Shown one piece after another: positions 9,507-17,833 of a DNA stretch of 64,000 nt. How positions within the stretch are numbered: the first letter of the stretch is position 1; the number at the start of each line of letters is the position of its first letter. The translations under genes were made by a program, and so were the position numbers. A model generated the notes under the pieces. The model searched no databases, was not told where the DNA came from, and was given only the letters and a program-made list of their open reading frames with translations. The DNA is from JALQTD01 sp965656785 (GTDB lineage Bacteria; Bacteroidota; Bacteroidia; Flavobacteriales_D; Sanyastnellaceae): positions 1 through 64,000 of the forward strand of contig CBFHLY010000013.1 in the NCBI GenBank assembly GCA_965656785.1. Direction: 5' to 3'.

Positions 9507-11014
9507 ACTGCAACCGCCTCATCGTCCTCGCCGCCGGCCGCGCCCGCCGCATGAAAGCGAGCGCCGACCTGCCCGGCCTTCCCGAAGCGTGGAAGGCCGA
9601 TGCGTTGGAACGCCCGAAGCCCATGGTCCGCATCGGCCCGCAACAAGAGCCCTTCCTCGAATTCCTGCTTCTCCGTGCCGAGCGCGCCGGGTTCACCGAA
9701 ATCACCCTCGTCATTTCCCCCGAAGACGAGGTGACGGAAACCTGGGTGCGCCAGTGGAACGAGACTCCGGTGGGGCAGCGGTTGCGGGTGGGCATTGCGG
9801 TGCAGTGGGAGCCGAAGGGAACAGCCGATGCCGTGCGCGAGGCGCTGCTCCAAGACCCCGTGAACGCGGGCGAGGCGGCGGTGACGTGCAACGGCGACAA
9901 CTTGCCCACGGTGCACGCCCTTCGGCGCATCCGCACAGCGGGCTTCACGCCTTCGTTCCTCGCGTTTGACCGGGACGCCCTCGGGCTACCGGCCGAGCGC
10001 GTGGCGGGATTTTCCGTAGCGCACTTGGCTGCGGATGGGCGGTTGAGGGGCCTCATTGAAAAGCCGGATGCCCGAGCGGTGGAGGATGCGCGCGACGCGG
10101 ATGGGGTGGTGCGGGTGTCGATGAACCTGTTTCGGTTGGATCCGGCGGGGATGCTCATTGAAATCGATGCGCTTGAGCCGCATCCCGAGCGGGGCGAGTT
10201 GGAATTGCCCGCGGCATTCGACCGGTTTTTCGAAGTGCGTCCGGTGCTGGAGGCGTCTCCTGTGCTCGATTTGACTTCGCTTGCGGATGCCGCTGATGTG
10301 GCTGAGGCCTTGGCGGAGGAACAGCGGCGGCCGGAAGTTGAAGTGTGCGCTTCCACGCCGATGGATGTGGAGCAAGCGGCGCAGGGGAGGGCGGACCGGG
10401 TGGAACTGTGCGCGCATTGGGAGTGCGGCGGGTTGACGCCGCCGTCCGCGGACATTCGGCGTTCGGTGGCCACGGGGTTGCCGGTGCATGCGTTGATCCG
10501 GCCGCGCGCGGGCCATTTTGCCTACTCGCCCGAGGAATGGGCGTGGATCGAAGACCAAATCCACGACGCCTTTCAAGCCGGCGCCACCCGCGCCGTCATC
10601 GGCGGCCTCACCCCCGAAGGGCGCCTCGACTTTCCCGCCCTTGAGCGCCTCGTGGCCCGCTTCGGCGGCCACCGCCTCGTGGTGCACCGCGCCCTCGACG
10701 CCTCCGTGGACTGGGCGGCCGACGCGGAACGCCTGCGCTACCTCGGCATCCGGCGCGTCCTCTCGAGCGGTGGCGCCGCCCGCGCCGTCGACGGCTGGGC
10801 CCACATCGCGACCCTCGTCCGCGCCGGCTTCGACGTCACTGTCGGCAGCGGCGTTTCCCCCGAAAACGCCGCCACCTGGACCGGCCTCAACGTCGCGGCC
10901 CTCCACGCCTCCTGCCGCCACCCCGAACCCCACGACACCCGCCACTTTGACGGCACCACTCACCCGGTCGAACGCTGGATGGTGAAGGCGCTCGTTCGCG
11001 CCGCATCGAAGTAA
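9503..11014 (+). CDS. Fusion: sugar-nucleotidyltransferase domain + CutC domain
   Basis: A single 503-aa reading frame joins two families. Residues 1 to about 270 are a nucleotidyltransferase of the NDP-sugar pyrophosphorylase type: LIVLAAGRARRMK, then RPKPMVRIG, and CNGDNLPTV at the usual GD position. Residues about 278-503 are a CutC TIM barrel: EVCASTPMDVEQAAQ, ADRVELCAHWECGGLTPP, ALIRPRAGHFAYSPEE and VLSSGGAARAVDG match the family in order. The join is near 10334, with no stop or frameshift. CutC is annotated as copper homeostasis, but its enzymatic activity is unproven. The fusion and operon position (after a sugar kinase, before a hexosaminidase) argue that this CutC works on a sugar or sugar phosphate; that is inference. 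Confidence 0.85.
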   Translation: MNCNRLIVLAAGRARRMKASADLPGLPEAWKADALERPKPMVRIGPQQEPFLEFLLLRAERAGFTEITLVISPEDEVTETWVRQWNETPVGQRLRVGIAVQWEPKGTADAVREALLQDPVNAGEAAVTCNGDNLPTVHALRRIRTAGFTPSFLAFDRDALGLPAERVAGFSVAHLAADGRLRGLIEKPDARAVEDARDADGVVRVSMNLFRLDPAGMLIEIDALEPHPERGELELPAAFDRFFEVRPVLEASPVLDLTSLADAADVAEALAEEQRRPEVEVCASTPMDVEQAAQGRADRVELCAHWECGGLTPPSADIRRSVATGLPVHALIRPRAGHFAYSPEEWAWIEDQIHDAFQAGATRAVIGGLTPEGRLDFPALERLVARFGGHRLVVHRALDASVDWAADAERLRYLGIRRVLSSGGAARAVDGWAHIATLVRAGFDVTVGSGVSPENAATWTGLNVAALHASCRHPEPHDTRHFDGTTHPVERWMVKALVRAASK

Positions 11015-11023
11015 TCCCCCGCC

Positions 11024-13273
11024 ATGAAGTACCTCCCCCTGCTCTTCCTCGTCCTCGTCGCTTGCACCGCCGAACCGCCCCCGCCGCCGATTCCGATGGG
11101 CGGCGCGGACGGCCTCATTCCGCTCCCCGCTGAATTGGCGGTGGACACCACCCGCCCGCCACTCCAGGTCCGTGCGGTCAAATGGCACTTCCCGACCGAA
11201 TGGTCCGATTCCTTGTCCATCGCCCCGAATTGGGTCTTTCCCGGGGGCGAACCGAAAGGGACGGAGCCCGTGGACGTGCGCGTGGAGCGCGTGGACGGAT
11301 TGGCGCAGGAGGGCTACACCCTCACCGTCGGCGAGGACATCCGCATCGAGGCGAGCACGGCCGCGGGCGCCTTTCGCGGACTGACCACGCTGCGTCAGCT
11401 GGCGCCGCCGGATTGCGAGCGGTTCGACCGCTGCCGCGACGGGTTTGCCCTGCCCCAGCTCACCATCGCCGATGCGCCGAGCTACAGGCACCGGGGGCTG
11501 TTGCTCGACGTGTGCCGGCATTTCATGGAAGTGGAATTTGTGGAACAGGTAATCGATGGTTTGGCCTTGCACAAAATGAACACCCTCCACTGGCACCTGA
11601 CGGAAGACCAAGGCTGGCGCATCGCCATCGACGCCTATCCGCGGCTGACGGAAGTGGGCGCCTGGCGAACCGAGGCCGATGGCAGCGTGCACGGCGGATT
11701 CTACACGAAGGACGACATCCGGCGCATCGTGGCTTACGCGGCGGCGCGCCACATCACGGTCATTCCAGAGATCGAATTGCCGGGCCACAGCCGGGCGGCG
11801 CTCGCGGCGTATCCGGAACTGGGCTGCACCGGGGAGGAGCTGTCGGTGCCCAACGATTGGGGCGTGTTCAAGGACATTTATTGCGCGGGGGACGAGGCCA
11901 CGTTTGCCTTCCTCGAGCAGGTGCTCACGGAGGTCCTCGAGCTCTTCCCGTCGGAGTACATCCACGTCGGAGGGGATGAGGCGCCGAAGGTGCGCTGGGA
12001 GGCCTGTTCGAAATGCCAAAACCGAATCGCCACCGAACACCTGCACGACGAGCACGAACTCCAGAGCTACTTCATCGGCCGCATCGGCCAGTGGCTCGCC
12101 GCCCACGACCGCAAGCTCATCGGTTGGGACGAAATCCTCGACGGCGGCCTCCCCGACGGCGCCACCGTCCAAAGCTGGCGGGGCCTCGACGGCGCGCGCC
12201 AAGCCATTGCCCAAGGCAACGACGCGATCCTTTCCCCAACGTCCCACTGCTACCTCGACTACCCGCTGGCGGCCACGGACATGGAGGAAGTTTATGGCTT
12301 CGCACCCGAAGACGTGTCGGGCGGCCCGGGCCGCGTGCTCGGCGGCGAGGTGAACCTGTGGTCCGAGCACGCGCCGCAGCACCTCGTCGAATCGAAGATC
12401 TACCCCCGTGCGTCCGCGTTCGCCGAGGTGATGTGGACGCCGCCGGCCCGCCGCGATTTCACGGATTTCCTCGATCGCCTGGAGGTGCACTACGACCGCC
12501 TCGACGGGATGCGCGTGGATTATGGCCTCGAGACCGTGCCGGTGGTGATGGAAAGCCAAACCGATCCCGCAACCGGCACCCTCGTCGCCGTCGTTGAACC
12601 CGCCATGCGGGGGGTGACCGGCATCGCGGGTTTTGTTCCCACCGGCCAAGACTGCCCATCGAGTGTCGTGGAGTTTGGCGAACCGATGGAGGTGGAAGGC
12701 GAGGGAGAAGTGTGGACCGAGGTGGAGCACCGCTACCGCGTGTTGATGGATCCTCCGCGATTTCCGGTGGCGGGGCATGTGGGCCTTACGGCCACCCGCA
12801 CCACCATCGGCCACGACCTCAACCCCTACTACCCAGGCGGGGGCGAGCGCGGCCTGAACGACGGCCTCCTCGGCTCAATGGACTTCCGCGACGGCCGCTG
12901 GCAGGCGACGTCCGGCACCGACATGCACCTCCACCTCCACTTCGACGCTCCCATCGAAATCGACTCCATCACGGTCCGAACCTACCGCTACCAAAACGCT
13001 TGGATCTTCGATCCGTCCCTGATCGAATTCATGTGGTCGACGAACGGCTCGGACGTTTGGGAAGCGACTGAGGTGCGTCCGCCGGCGCCCCTCGCCCGCA
13101 ACGACGACCAAGGCATCGCCCGCTGGAGCGCTGCGGTCGGCGGCCGCCGCGCTTGGGCGGTGCGGGTCACGCTGAAGAATCCAGGGGCCTGCCCAGCTTG
13201 GCACGACGCGGCCTCCGAGCCCACATGGCTCTTCGCCGACGAAGTTGTGGTTCACGGCCGTCAAGTGCGTTGA
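11024..13273 (+). CDS. GH20 beta-N-acetylhexosaminidase lipoprotein
   Basis: A 749-aa exo-hexosaminidase that removes terminal GlcNAc or GalNAc from glycans by substrate-assisted catalysis. The N-terminus is a lipoprotein signal with lipobox-like LVLVACT. A GH20b-like domain spans about 35-150; the barrel starts at YRHRGLLLDVCRHF, followed by MNTLHWHLTEDQGWRI. The catalytic pair is Asp318-Glu319 in HVGGDEAPK. The C-terminal region contains a discoidin-like beta-sandwich (WQATSGTDMHLHLHF). It is last in the symporter-kinase-nucleotidyltransferase operon, nine bases after the previous stop. It probably acts in the periplasm or at the cell surface to feed sugars to the upstream pathway. Confidence 0.9.
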   Translation: MKYLPLLFLVLVACTAEPPPPPIPMGGADGLIPLPAELAVDTTRPPLQVRAVKWHFPTEWSDSLSIAPNWVFPGGEPKGTEPVDVRVERVDGLAQEGYTLTVGEDIRIEASTAAGAFRGLTTLRQLAPPDCERFDRCRDGFALPQLTIADAPSYRHRGLLLDVCRHFMEVEFVEQVIDGLALHKMNTLHWHLTEDQGWRIAIDAYPRLTEVGAWRTEADGSVHGGFYTKDDIRRIVAYAAARHITVIPEIELPGHSRAALAAYPELGCTGEELSVPNDWGVFKDIYCAGDEATFAFLEQVLTEVLELFPSEYIHVGGDEAPKVRWEACSKCQNRIATEHLHDEHELQSYFIGRIGQWLAAHDRKLIGWDEILDGGLPDGATVQSWRGLDGARQAIAQGNDAILSPTSHCYLDYPLAATDMEEVYGFAPEDVSGGPGRVLGGEVNLWSEHAPQHLVESKIYPRASAFAEVMWTPPARRDFTDFLDRLEVHYDRLDGMRVDYGLETVPVVMESQTDPATGTLVAVVEPAMRGVTGIAGFVPTGQDCPSSVVEFGEPMEVEGEGEVWTEVEHRYRVLMDPPRFPVAGHVGLTATRTTIGHDLNPYYPGGGERGLNDGLLGSMDFRDGRWQATSGTDMHLHLHFDAPIEIDSITVRTYRYQNAWIFDPSLIEFMWSTNGSDVWEATEVRPPAPLARNDDQGIARWSAAVGGRRAWAVRVTLKNPGACPAWHDAASEPTWLFADEVVVHGRQVR

Positions 13274-13414
13274 CCGCTGGAGTTGGTTTCTCCACTTTTC
13301 CGCACGGGGGCCAAGCCGCTGGGGGCGTACAGGCCGATCGGGGAGGCGAGGCGCCTGGGATTCAACGGTTCATCGGGATTTGGCCCCATCCTGCTCCCCA
13401 AATTCGAGCCCAAA

Positions 13415-13452
13415 CTGGGGATTACAACCACAGTGGAGCTCGTTTTTCCAAC
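13415..13452 (+). repeat. Degenerate copy of the dispersed GGGGATT repeat
   Basis: ACTGGGGATTACAACCACAG followed by TGGAGCTCGTTTTTCC resembles the repeat at 42361-42395, keeping TGGGGATT, AA, GGA and the T-run. TCCCCA just upstream (about 13398) pairs with TGGGGA, so it also sits in a small palindrome. It occupies the convergent gap between the GH20 gene and the haloperoxidase-like gene (13274-13461), which holds no gene I can support. Confidence 0.45.
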
Positions 13453-13461
13453 GCTCGATGA

Positions 13462-16400
13462 TCAATCGCAAGGCAATCCCCATACCGCGAGGAAGGCCAT
13501 CAAATCCGACGTGCTGCAGATGCCGTCACCGGTGAGGTCAGCGGGGCTGGATCCGCCGGCGGTGCCGCTGCTGAATTCCATGAGCAGGACCAGCAAGTCC
13601 GCGATGGCACGCAAGCCGTCCCCGTTGAAGTCGCCCGGGCAGGAGCCGAGCATGTCGTCCTCTCCGCCGGACCAGCCGGCAAGGGGACGGGCGAAGGTTT
13701 CCGCGCACAGGAACGCTTCGATGCCCACGGCCTCGCCGATCGCGCGGCCGGGGAAGTCGTCTTGGGGCGGGTGGATGCCGCCCCAGATGCGGCTGAGTGC
13801 GCTTTGGTCTGCGGCATCGCGGTAGGTCGCCCACTGCAGCTCGAAGCTCACCGACGGCCCATCCTCGAAGACCAGGAATTCGTTCGCTTCCACCGGGAAC
13901 ACGCCCATGCCTCCGGGGAAGAAGGCGTCGCCCGTCATCAAGGTCAGCACTTCGGCAGCGGCGCGCGAATACGTGCTGTGACCGCTGACGTAGCCGGCGA
14001 AGGGCGGTGTCACGAAGGTCGGCCGCTGGTACGGCCACCACTCCGCGAGCCGGATCCAGCCCACGCCCGCCATGTCGGTCGCGGGGATTTCCACGGCATA
14101 CGGTCCGCGCCAGCTGCGCACCTTCGGCTTGTCGATCCACGCGCCGTCTTCGCCCGTCAGTTCGATCGGGTCGGCGTCCGTGATGAGCTCGATGACCCCC
14201 GGGATGAGCGGGATGCCGGCCGGGGAGTAGTTCGGGCCTTCGGGGTCGGAGCTTTGGCCTTGATCCGCCATCCAACGCAGCGCGGAAACCGGCCGCACAT
14301 AATCGTACCACCCCTTCACGCTCCACGCGCTGATGGCCGCATCGTGCATCGCTCCGCCCAGCGCAAAGTACCCCATGACGTCCCAAGCCAACGTGTCGAT
14401 GACCGGCCCGACGCCGCGCCAACGCCGTTCCATTTCCGGCAAGTCGTTCGCGTGGTTCATCACGGTGAACCAGTGGCCCGGCGGCGTTTCGGAGTCCGGG
14501 CCGTCCGCCCAGAATTCCGCGAGCACCCGCGCGTAATCCCCGCGCGGCACCACCTGCGGCGCATACGGTTCGCCCGTGGCGGGGTTGAACGCGTGGCCCG
14601 GCCCTTCGAGCACGCCCCCGTCGTGGAATTGGTAGAAATCCCGCGCTTCGTCGAACGATGTCGGGTAGTCGCCCATCCGGCCCAGTGCGCCCGGGGAAAT
14701 GTCCCACATCACGCTGTCTGCCGGGTCGAGGTGGCTGCTCCAAACCGCCACCATCGTGTGCCCCCATTTGTAGTCGGAGTCCAGCTCCGCGGGCAGCTCC
14801 GGGTCGATGTAGGGCGGTGGCCCGGGATCGTGGTACACTTGGTATTGCGACCCGTAGCGCTCGAACACGCTCACGTCTTCCGGCTGCAAACTGAAGGGCA
14901 CCACGTCCCCCCATTCCGGGCTGAGGAAATCGAGGTTGGAGCCGCTTGCGGGGTTGCCGCTTTGGTCGATGAACTCGGCGAGCTGGAGGGGCTGCCAGCG
15001 GTTCGGGTGGTCGAGGTTGCCGTTGCCCGGCTCGTCCATCACGAGGTACCAGTTGATCGGATTGTAATAGGTGTTCGCGTAGCCGAGGGATTCGTGCGCG
15101 CCGTCTTGCAGGCCGAAGTCGATGATTTGGTCCGCCAGGTAATTGCCCAAGGCAGCGGCGTCATGGGCCAGATCGCCGGTGGTGTAATCGGTCGAAGTCA
15201 AGGCCAAATCGTACCCCAAATCCGCCATCCGATTCTCCACCTCCGCGAGCACCACCTCCGCCTGCGGCGCCAACGCGAACCGGTGCTGGGTCAACCGCGC
15301 CACCCCATAACTGATGGTGGCTTCCTGTGCCGCCCGCCGCTCCTCGGGCGTCGCCAAATCCGGCACCCCCTCGAACGGGCAAGCGAACCCCGCCACCGTA
15401 TCCCCGAGGAAATAGGGGGCCGGGGCGCCCAACGTGTCCGGCTCCCAGGCCACCCAGGCGTCGTACATCAACATCGAACTGTGCCACAAATTCCGGGCGT
15501 GGATGGTCGGCCGCGCCCAATCGTGCCGCACCCCATGCAACACCACTTCATTCCAAACCCGCGCCACCGAATGCGTCGCCGTCGAAATGCCCTCGTCGAT
15601 GAGGTTGCCCTCACAATCCTCCCCAAGCAACGGGTACACGCAGCTCCCATCGTCCTCCACAGCGGCGGGAACGTAGTTGCACGCCCCGTCGTTGGTGCAT
15701 CCGGAATAGAACCAAGGCAATCCCCCAGGTTCGACGATCGCATAGGTGCTGTCGGCAACCCACGGTCCGTGCGTGCTTTCCACCCCGCTCGGCCACCGAA
15801 TGTGAACGCTGTCCACGACTTCGGCGTCCCCCAAGCCCCAATGCAAGGCCAGGGGAGCCCCACCGCTATAACCCCGCCCGCAATGGACCTCTGCGATGCG
15901 CGCCACGCCGTTGTAGTAAGCGGTGGCGCGCGCACCGATGGCGTCGCGGTTGGAGGTCGTCCCTTCGAGTTGCAGCGTCAGCCGGTGCCCCGTCGCGGCG
16001 TCGTTGCGCAAAATCGTCGGCCCCGGTTGCCCGCTGTTCCCGTGCGTCGCAATCACCACGTCCAAGTCCCCGTCTCCGTCCAAATCCCCCATCGCCATCC
16101 CGTTGTCCGAATACGGGTGCTCCAGAACCGCGTCCCCCGCGCTCACCACCGTGAACGTTCCGTCCGCCTCTCCGCGGTACAGGATGTTCGGCGCTGGGCT
16201 GAACAAATAGTCGTTCGCGATGTACAGGTCGTGCAGGCCGTCCTGGTTGTAATCGAAGAAGGACGTTCCCCACGTCATGCCCGTGTCGTCAACCCCAGCC
16301 GCTTCACCGACCGCGTTGAACGTGCCGTCGCCGTTCGAAAGGAACAGCTCGGAGGGGTACAGGTTTGAAATGTACAGGTCGAGGAAGCCGTCGTGGTTGA

Positions 16401-17160
16401 CATCGGCCGCATCGACGCCCATGCAGTTGCCTTGGTAGTTGAGGCCGGCCGCAACGCCGGCGCTCGTGAATTGGCCGGAGCCGTTGTTGAGGTAGAGCAG
16501 GTTGGTTTGGTTCGCGTCGTGCGTCAAGTACAAATCCTGATCGCCGTCGTTGTCCACGTCGAGGAAGATCGAGCCCATTGCCACCCCCATGTCCAGCGCG
16601 CCGCTCGCGAAAGTGGCGTTGGCGAAGCCGGTGCCTTGTTGGTTGAGCCAGAGCACGTTTTGGGCTGACAAATTTGAACAATACAGGTCCACCCACCCGT
16701 CCCCATTGACGTCCGCCGCATTCAAGCTCCGCGTGGTGCTCAACACCCCCATGCCCCAGTCGTCGGTCACGTCCGTAAAGGTGCCATTCCCGTTGTTGAG
16801 GTACATCCGATTCGCGCTGTTGCTGTTCCCCGTGGCCAAATCCGGATCCCCATCGTTGTCCACATCCACCCAAATCGCCGACATGGTGTTCCCCGGATCT
16901 GCGACCCCGGCGGCCGCTCCCACCTCCTGAAATTCCATGTTTCCTAAATTCCGGAACAGCCGATTCACCCCCAGCCGCGTGCCAACGTAAATGTCCAAGC
17001 GCCCATCTCCGTCGTAATCGGCCAATGCGATGGCGTGGTGGAATCCTTGCGTTCCCCCCAAACCACTCGATTCCGATACGTCGGTGAAGAGGGCTTGACC
17101 TGTTGCAGGGCCCGCCAAAACAAGGCTTCCAAGCGCAATCAAAAGGGTTCGATGGAACAT
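13462..17160 (-). CDS. Secreted FG-GAP / ASPIC-UnbV / vanadium-haloperoxidase-like fusion
   Basis: A 1232-aa secreted multidomain protein. The start MFHRTLLIALGSLV gives a signal peptide. Residues about 25-395 hold FG-GAP/VCBS repeats (ALADYDGDGRLDIYVGTR and similar DxDxDGxxD loops), a beta-propeller type that binds Ca2+. An ASPIC/UnbV domain follows (DAIGARATAYYNG, HWGLGDAEVVDSVHIRWPSG), then a CTNDGACNY cysteine module. Residues about 525-1160 resemble vanadium-dependent haloperoxidase/PAP2: an RP dipeptide (PYQRPTF), SGHSTYS, and SRIWGGIHPPQD, which fits SR-x5-H-x3-D. The Lys of the classical K-x6-RP motif is not evident. The C-terminus has two dockerin-like loops and ends GLPCD, with no T9SS type A domain. 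Haloperoxidase or phosphatase activity is inferred. Confidence 0.8.
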   Translation of the reverse strand: MFHRTLLIALGSLVLAGPATGQALFTDVSESSGLGGTQGFHHAIALADYDGDGRLDIYVGTRLGVNRLFRNLGNMEFQEVGAAAGVADPGNTMSAIWVDVDNDGDPDLATGNSNSANRMYLNNGNGTFTDVTDDWGMGVLSTTRSLNAADVNGDGWVDLYCSNLSAQNVLWLNQQGTGFANATFASGALDMGVAMGSIFLDVDNDGDQDLYLTHDANQTNLLYLNNGSGQFTSAGVAAGLNYQGNCMGVDAADVNHDGFLDLYISNLYPSELFLSNGDGTFNAVGEAAGVDDTGMTWGTSFFDYNQDGLHDLYIANDYLFSPAPNILYRGEADGTFTVVSAGDAVLEHPYSDNGMAMGDLDGDGDLDVVIATHGNSGQPGPTILRNDAATGHRLTLQLEGTTSNRDAIGARATAYYNGVARIAEVHCGRGYSGGAPLALHWGLGDAEVVDSVHIRWPSGVESTHGPWVADSTYAIVEPGGLPWFYSGCTNDGACNYVPAAVEDDGSCVYPLLGEDCEGNLIDEGISTATHSVARVWNEVVLHGVRHDWARPTIHARNLWHSSMLMYDAWVAWEPDTLGAPAPYFLGDTVAGFACPFEGVPDLATPEERRAAQEATISYGVARLTQHRFALAPQAEVVLAEVENRMADLGYDLALTSTDYTTGDLAHDAAALGNYLADQIIDFGLQDGAHESLGYANTYYNPINWYLVMDEPGNGNLDHPNRWQPLQLAEFIDQSGNPASGSNLDFLSPEWGDVVPFSLQPEDVSVFERYGSQYQVYHDPGPPPYIDPELPAELDSDYKWGHTMVAVWSSHLDPADSVMWDISPGALGRMGDYPTSFDEARDFYQFHDGGVLEGPGHAFNPATGEPYAPQVVPRGDYARVLAEFWADGPDSETPPGHWFTVMNHANDLPEMERRWRGVGPVIDTLAWDVMGYFALGGAMHDAAISAWSVKGWYDYVRPVSALRWMADQGQSSDPEGPNYSPAGIPLIPGVIELITDADPIELTGEDGAWIDKPKVRSWRGPYAVEIPATDMAGVGWIRLAEWWPYQRPTFVTPPFAGYVSGHSTYSRAAAEVLTLMTGDAFFPGGMGVFPVEANEFLVFEDGPSVSFELQWATYRDAADQSALSRIWGGIHPPQDDFPGRAIGEAVGIEAFLCAETFARPLAGWSGGEDDMLGSCPGDFNGDGLRAIADLLVLLMEFSSGTAGGSSPADLTGDGICSTSDLMAFLAVWGLPCD

Positions 17161-17295
17161 GGCGCAGAATTTGACGATCAATTTACGGCGACCTTGGTGG
17201 TTTTCTTGGTGACCACGAGCGCGCCCGCAAATGAATCTTAATATAGCGATTATACGTATTGGTCTGTTAAATTATATCTTATATAGTCCGTTTCG

Positions 17296-17303
17296 TATCC
17301 TTG
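17296..17303 (+). promoter_or_regulatory. -7 box (TATCCTTG) of the candidate small RNA
   Basis: It is identical to the box before the symporter at 6757-6764. No ATG follows at the usual short distance; instead a hairpin and then a terminator follow within 80 bases. Confidence 0.4.
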
Positions 17304-17306
17304 CGC

Positions 17307-17383
17307 CGTATTCGTTCAACGAATGGGTACGAGTAGATTGTTAGGATGGAAGGACGCAGGGGTGCGTCCTTCTTTCGTTTTGG
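17307..17383 (+). ncRNA. Candidate small RNA
   Basis: The predicted transcript is about 77 nt. It begins about four bases after the TATCCTTG box and contains a 5' hairpin (CGTA and TACG at 307-310/328-331, closing ATTCGT-TCA-ACGAAT). It ends in the strong terminator hairpin at 17349-17372 plus T-rich tail. No open frame of note lies inside. I recognise no known RNA family. Confidence 0.4.
17349..17383 (+). terminator. Intrinsic terminator
   Basis: A perfect 10-bp stem (GAAGGACGCA / TGCGTCCTTC) with a GGGG loop is followed by TTTCGTTTT on the plus strand. No plus-strand protein gene lies upstream for over 3 kb, so it must end a non-coding transcript or act as an attenuator. Confidence 0.75.
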
Positions 17384-17448
17384 GTTGAGGAAAAGGGGGG
17401 GGTGAACAGGATTTGGTGGAAAAGGTTTGGCGCGAATAGAAAAAGGGC

Positions 17449-17456
17449 TATATTTG
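17449..17456 (+). promoter_or_regulatory. -7 box (TATATTTG) of rpsT
   Basis: A perfect match to TAnnTTTG, 27 bases before the rpsT ATG; it predicts a leader of about 23 nt. Confidence 0.55.
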
Positions 17457-17483
17457 CCCTCCCTTAAACGAGGACATCAGAAC

Positions 17484-17738
17484 ATGGCCCATCACAAATC
17501 AGCGCTGAAGCGCATCCGCTCTGACGAAAAGAAGCGAGCTCGCAACCGTTACTACCACAAGACGGCACGGAATGCCGTTCGCAACTTGCGCGCGATGACC
17601 GACGCCAAGGAGGCAGCAGAAATGCTTCCGAAGGTGAGCGCCATGTTGGATAAGCTCGCTAAGACGAACGTCATTCATAAGAACAAAGCCTCCAACCTTA
17701 AATCCAGCCTCGCCGTTCACGTAGCGAAGTTGGGATAA
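17484..17738 (+). CDS. rpsT: 30S ribosomal protein S20
   Basis: An 84-aa, highly basic protein that binds 16S rRNA early in 30S assembly. The start MAHHKSALKRIRSDEKK is the family N-terminus; KRARNRYYHKTARNAVR and the C-terminal NKASNLKSSL also match. An upstream in-frame start at 17427 would add 19 residues not seen in S20 and would precede the promoter box, so it is rejected. A terminator follows 22 bases after the stop, so the gene is probably monocistronic. Confidence 0.97.
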   Translation: MAHHKSALKRIRSDEKKRARNRYYHKTARNAVRNLRAMTDAKEAAEMLPKVSAMLDKLAKTNVIHKNKASNLKSSLAVHVAKLG

Positions 17739-17760
17739 GCGTTGCGCTTTTCGATATTCG

Positions 17761-17793
17761 GGCCTCCTGTGAGAACAGGGGGCCTTTTTTTTT
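17761..17793 (+). terminator. rpsT intrinsic terminator
   Basis: GGCCTCCTG / CAGGGGGCC (one G-T pair) with a TGAGAA loop is followed by nine T residues. Confidence 0.9.
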
Positions 17794-17833
17794 GCTCGAG
17801 GGTCGGGCGAGGTGGAAACGAGAATGGAACGAA

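Larger units (their letters stand above)
17161..17483. other. Gene-free AT-rich region upstream of rpsT
   Basis: No protein gene is supported here. The stretch 17230-17290 is strikingly AT-rich for this window. It is followed by a promoter-like box (17296-17303), a hairpin (17307-17331), an intrinsic terminator (17349-17383) and the rpsT promoter (17449-17456). The first three together suggest a short non-coding transcript. Confidence 0.6.

Noticed and set aside
9986..12814. Long minus-strand open frame (942 codons) across NTase-CutC and GH20
   Set aside because: It is antisense to two genes with clear family signatures. Its composition is low-complexity His/Arg/Gly, typical of a shadow frame in GC-rich DNA.
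13762..16368. Long plus-strand open frame inside the haloperoxidase-like gene
   Set aside because: It matches no family and is rich in Arg/His/Val repeats; the minus-strand gene has a signal peptide and continuous domains.
17161..17483. tRNA gene near rpsT
   Set aside because: No cloverleaf, T-loop consensus or CCA-compatible acceptor stem could be found there or elsewhere in the window.
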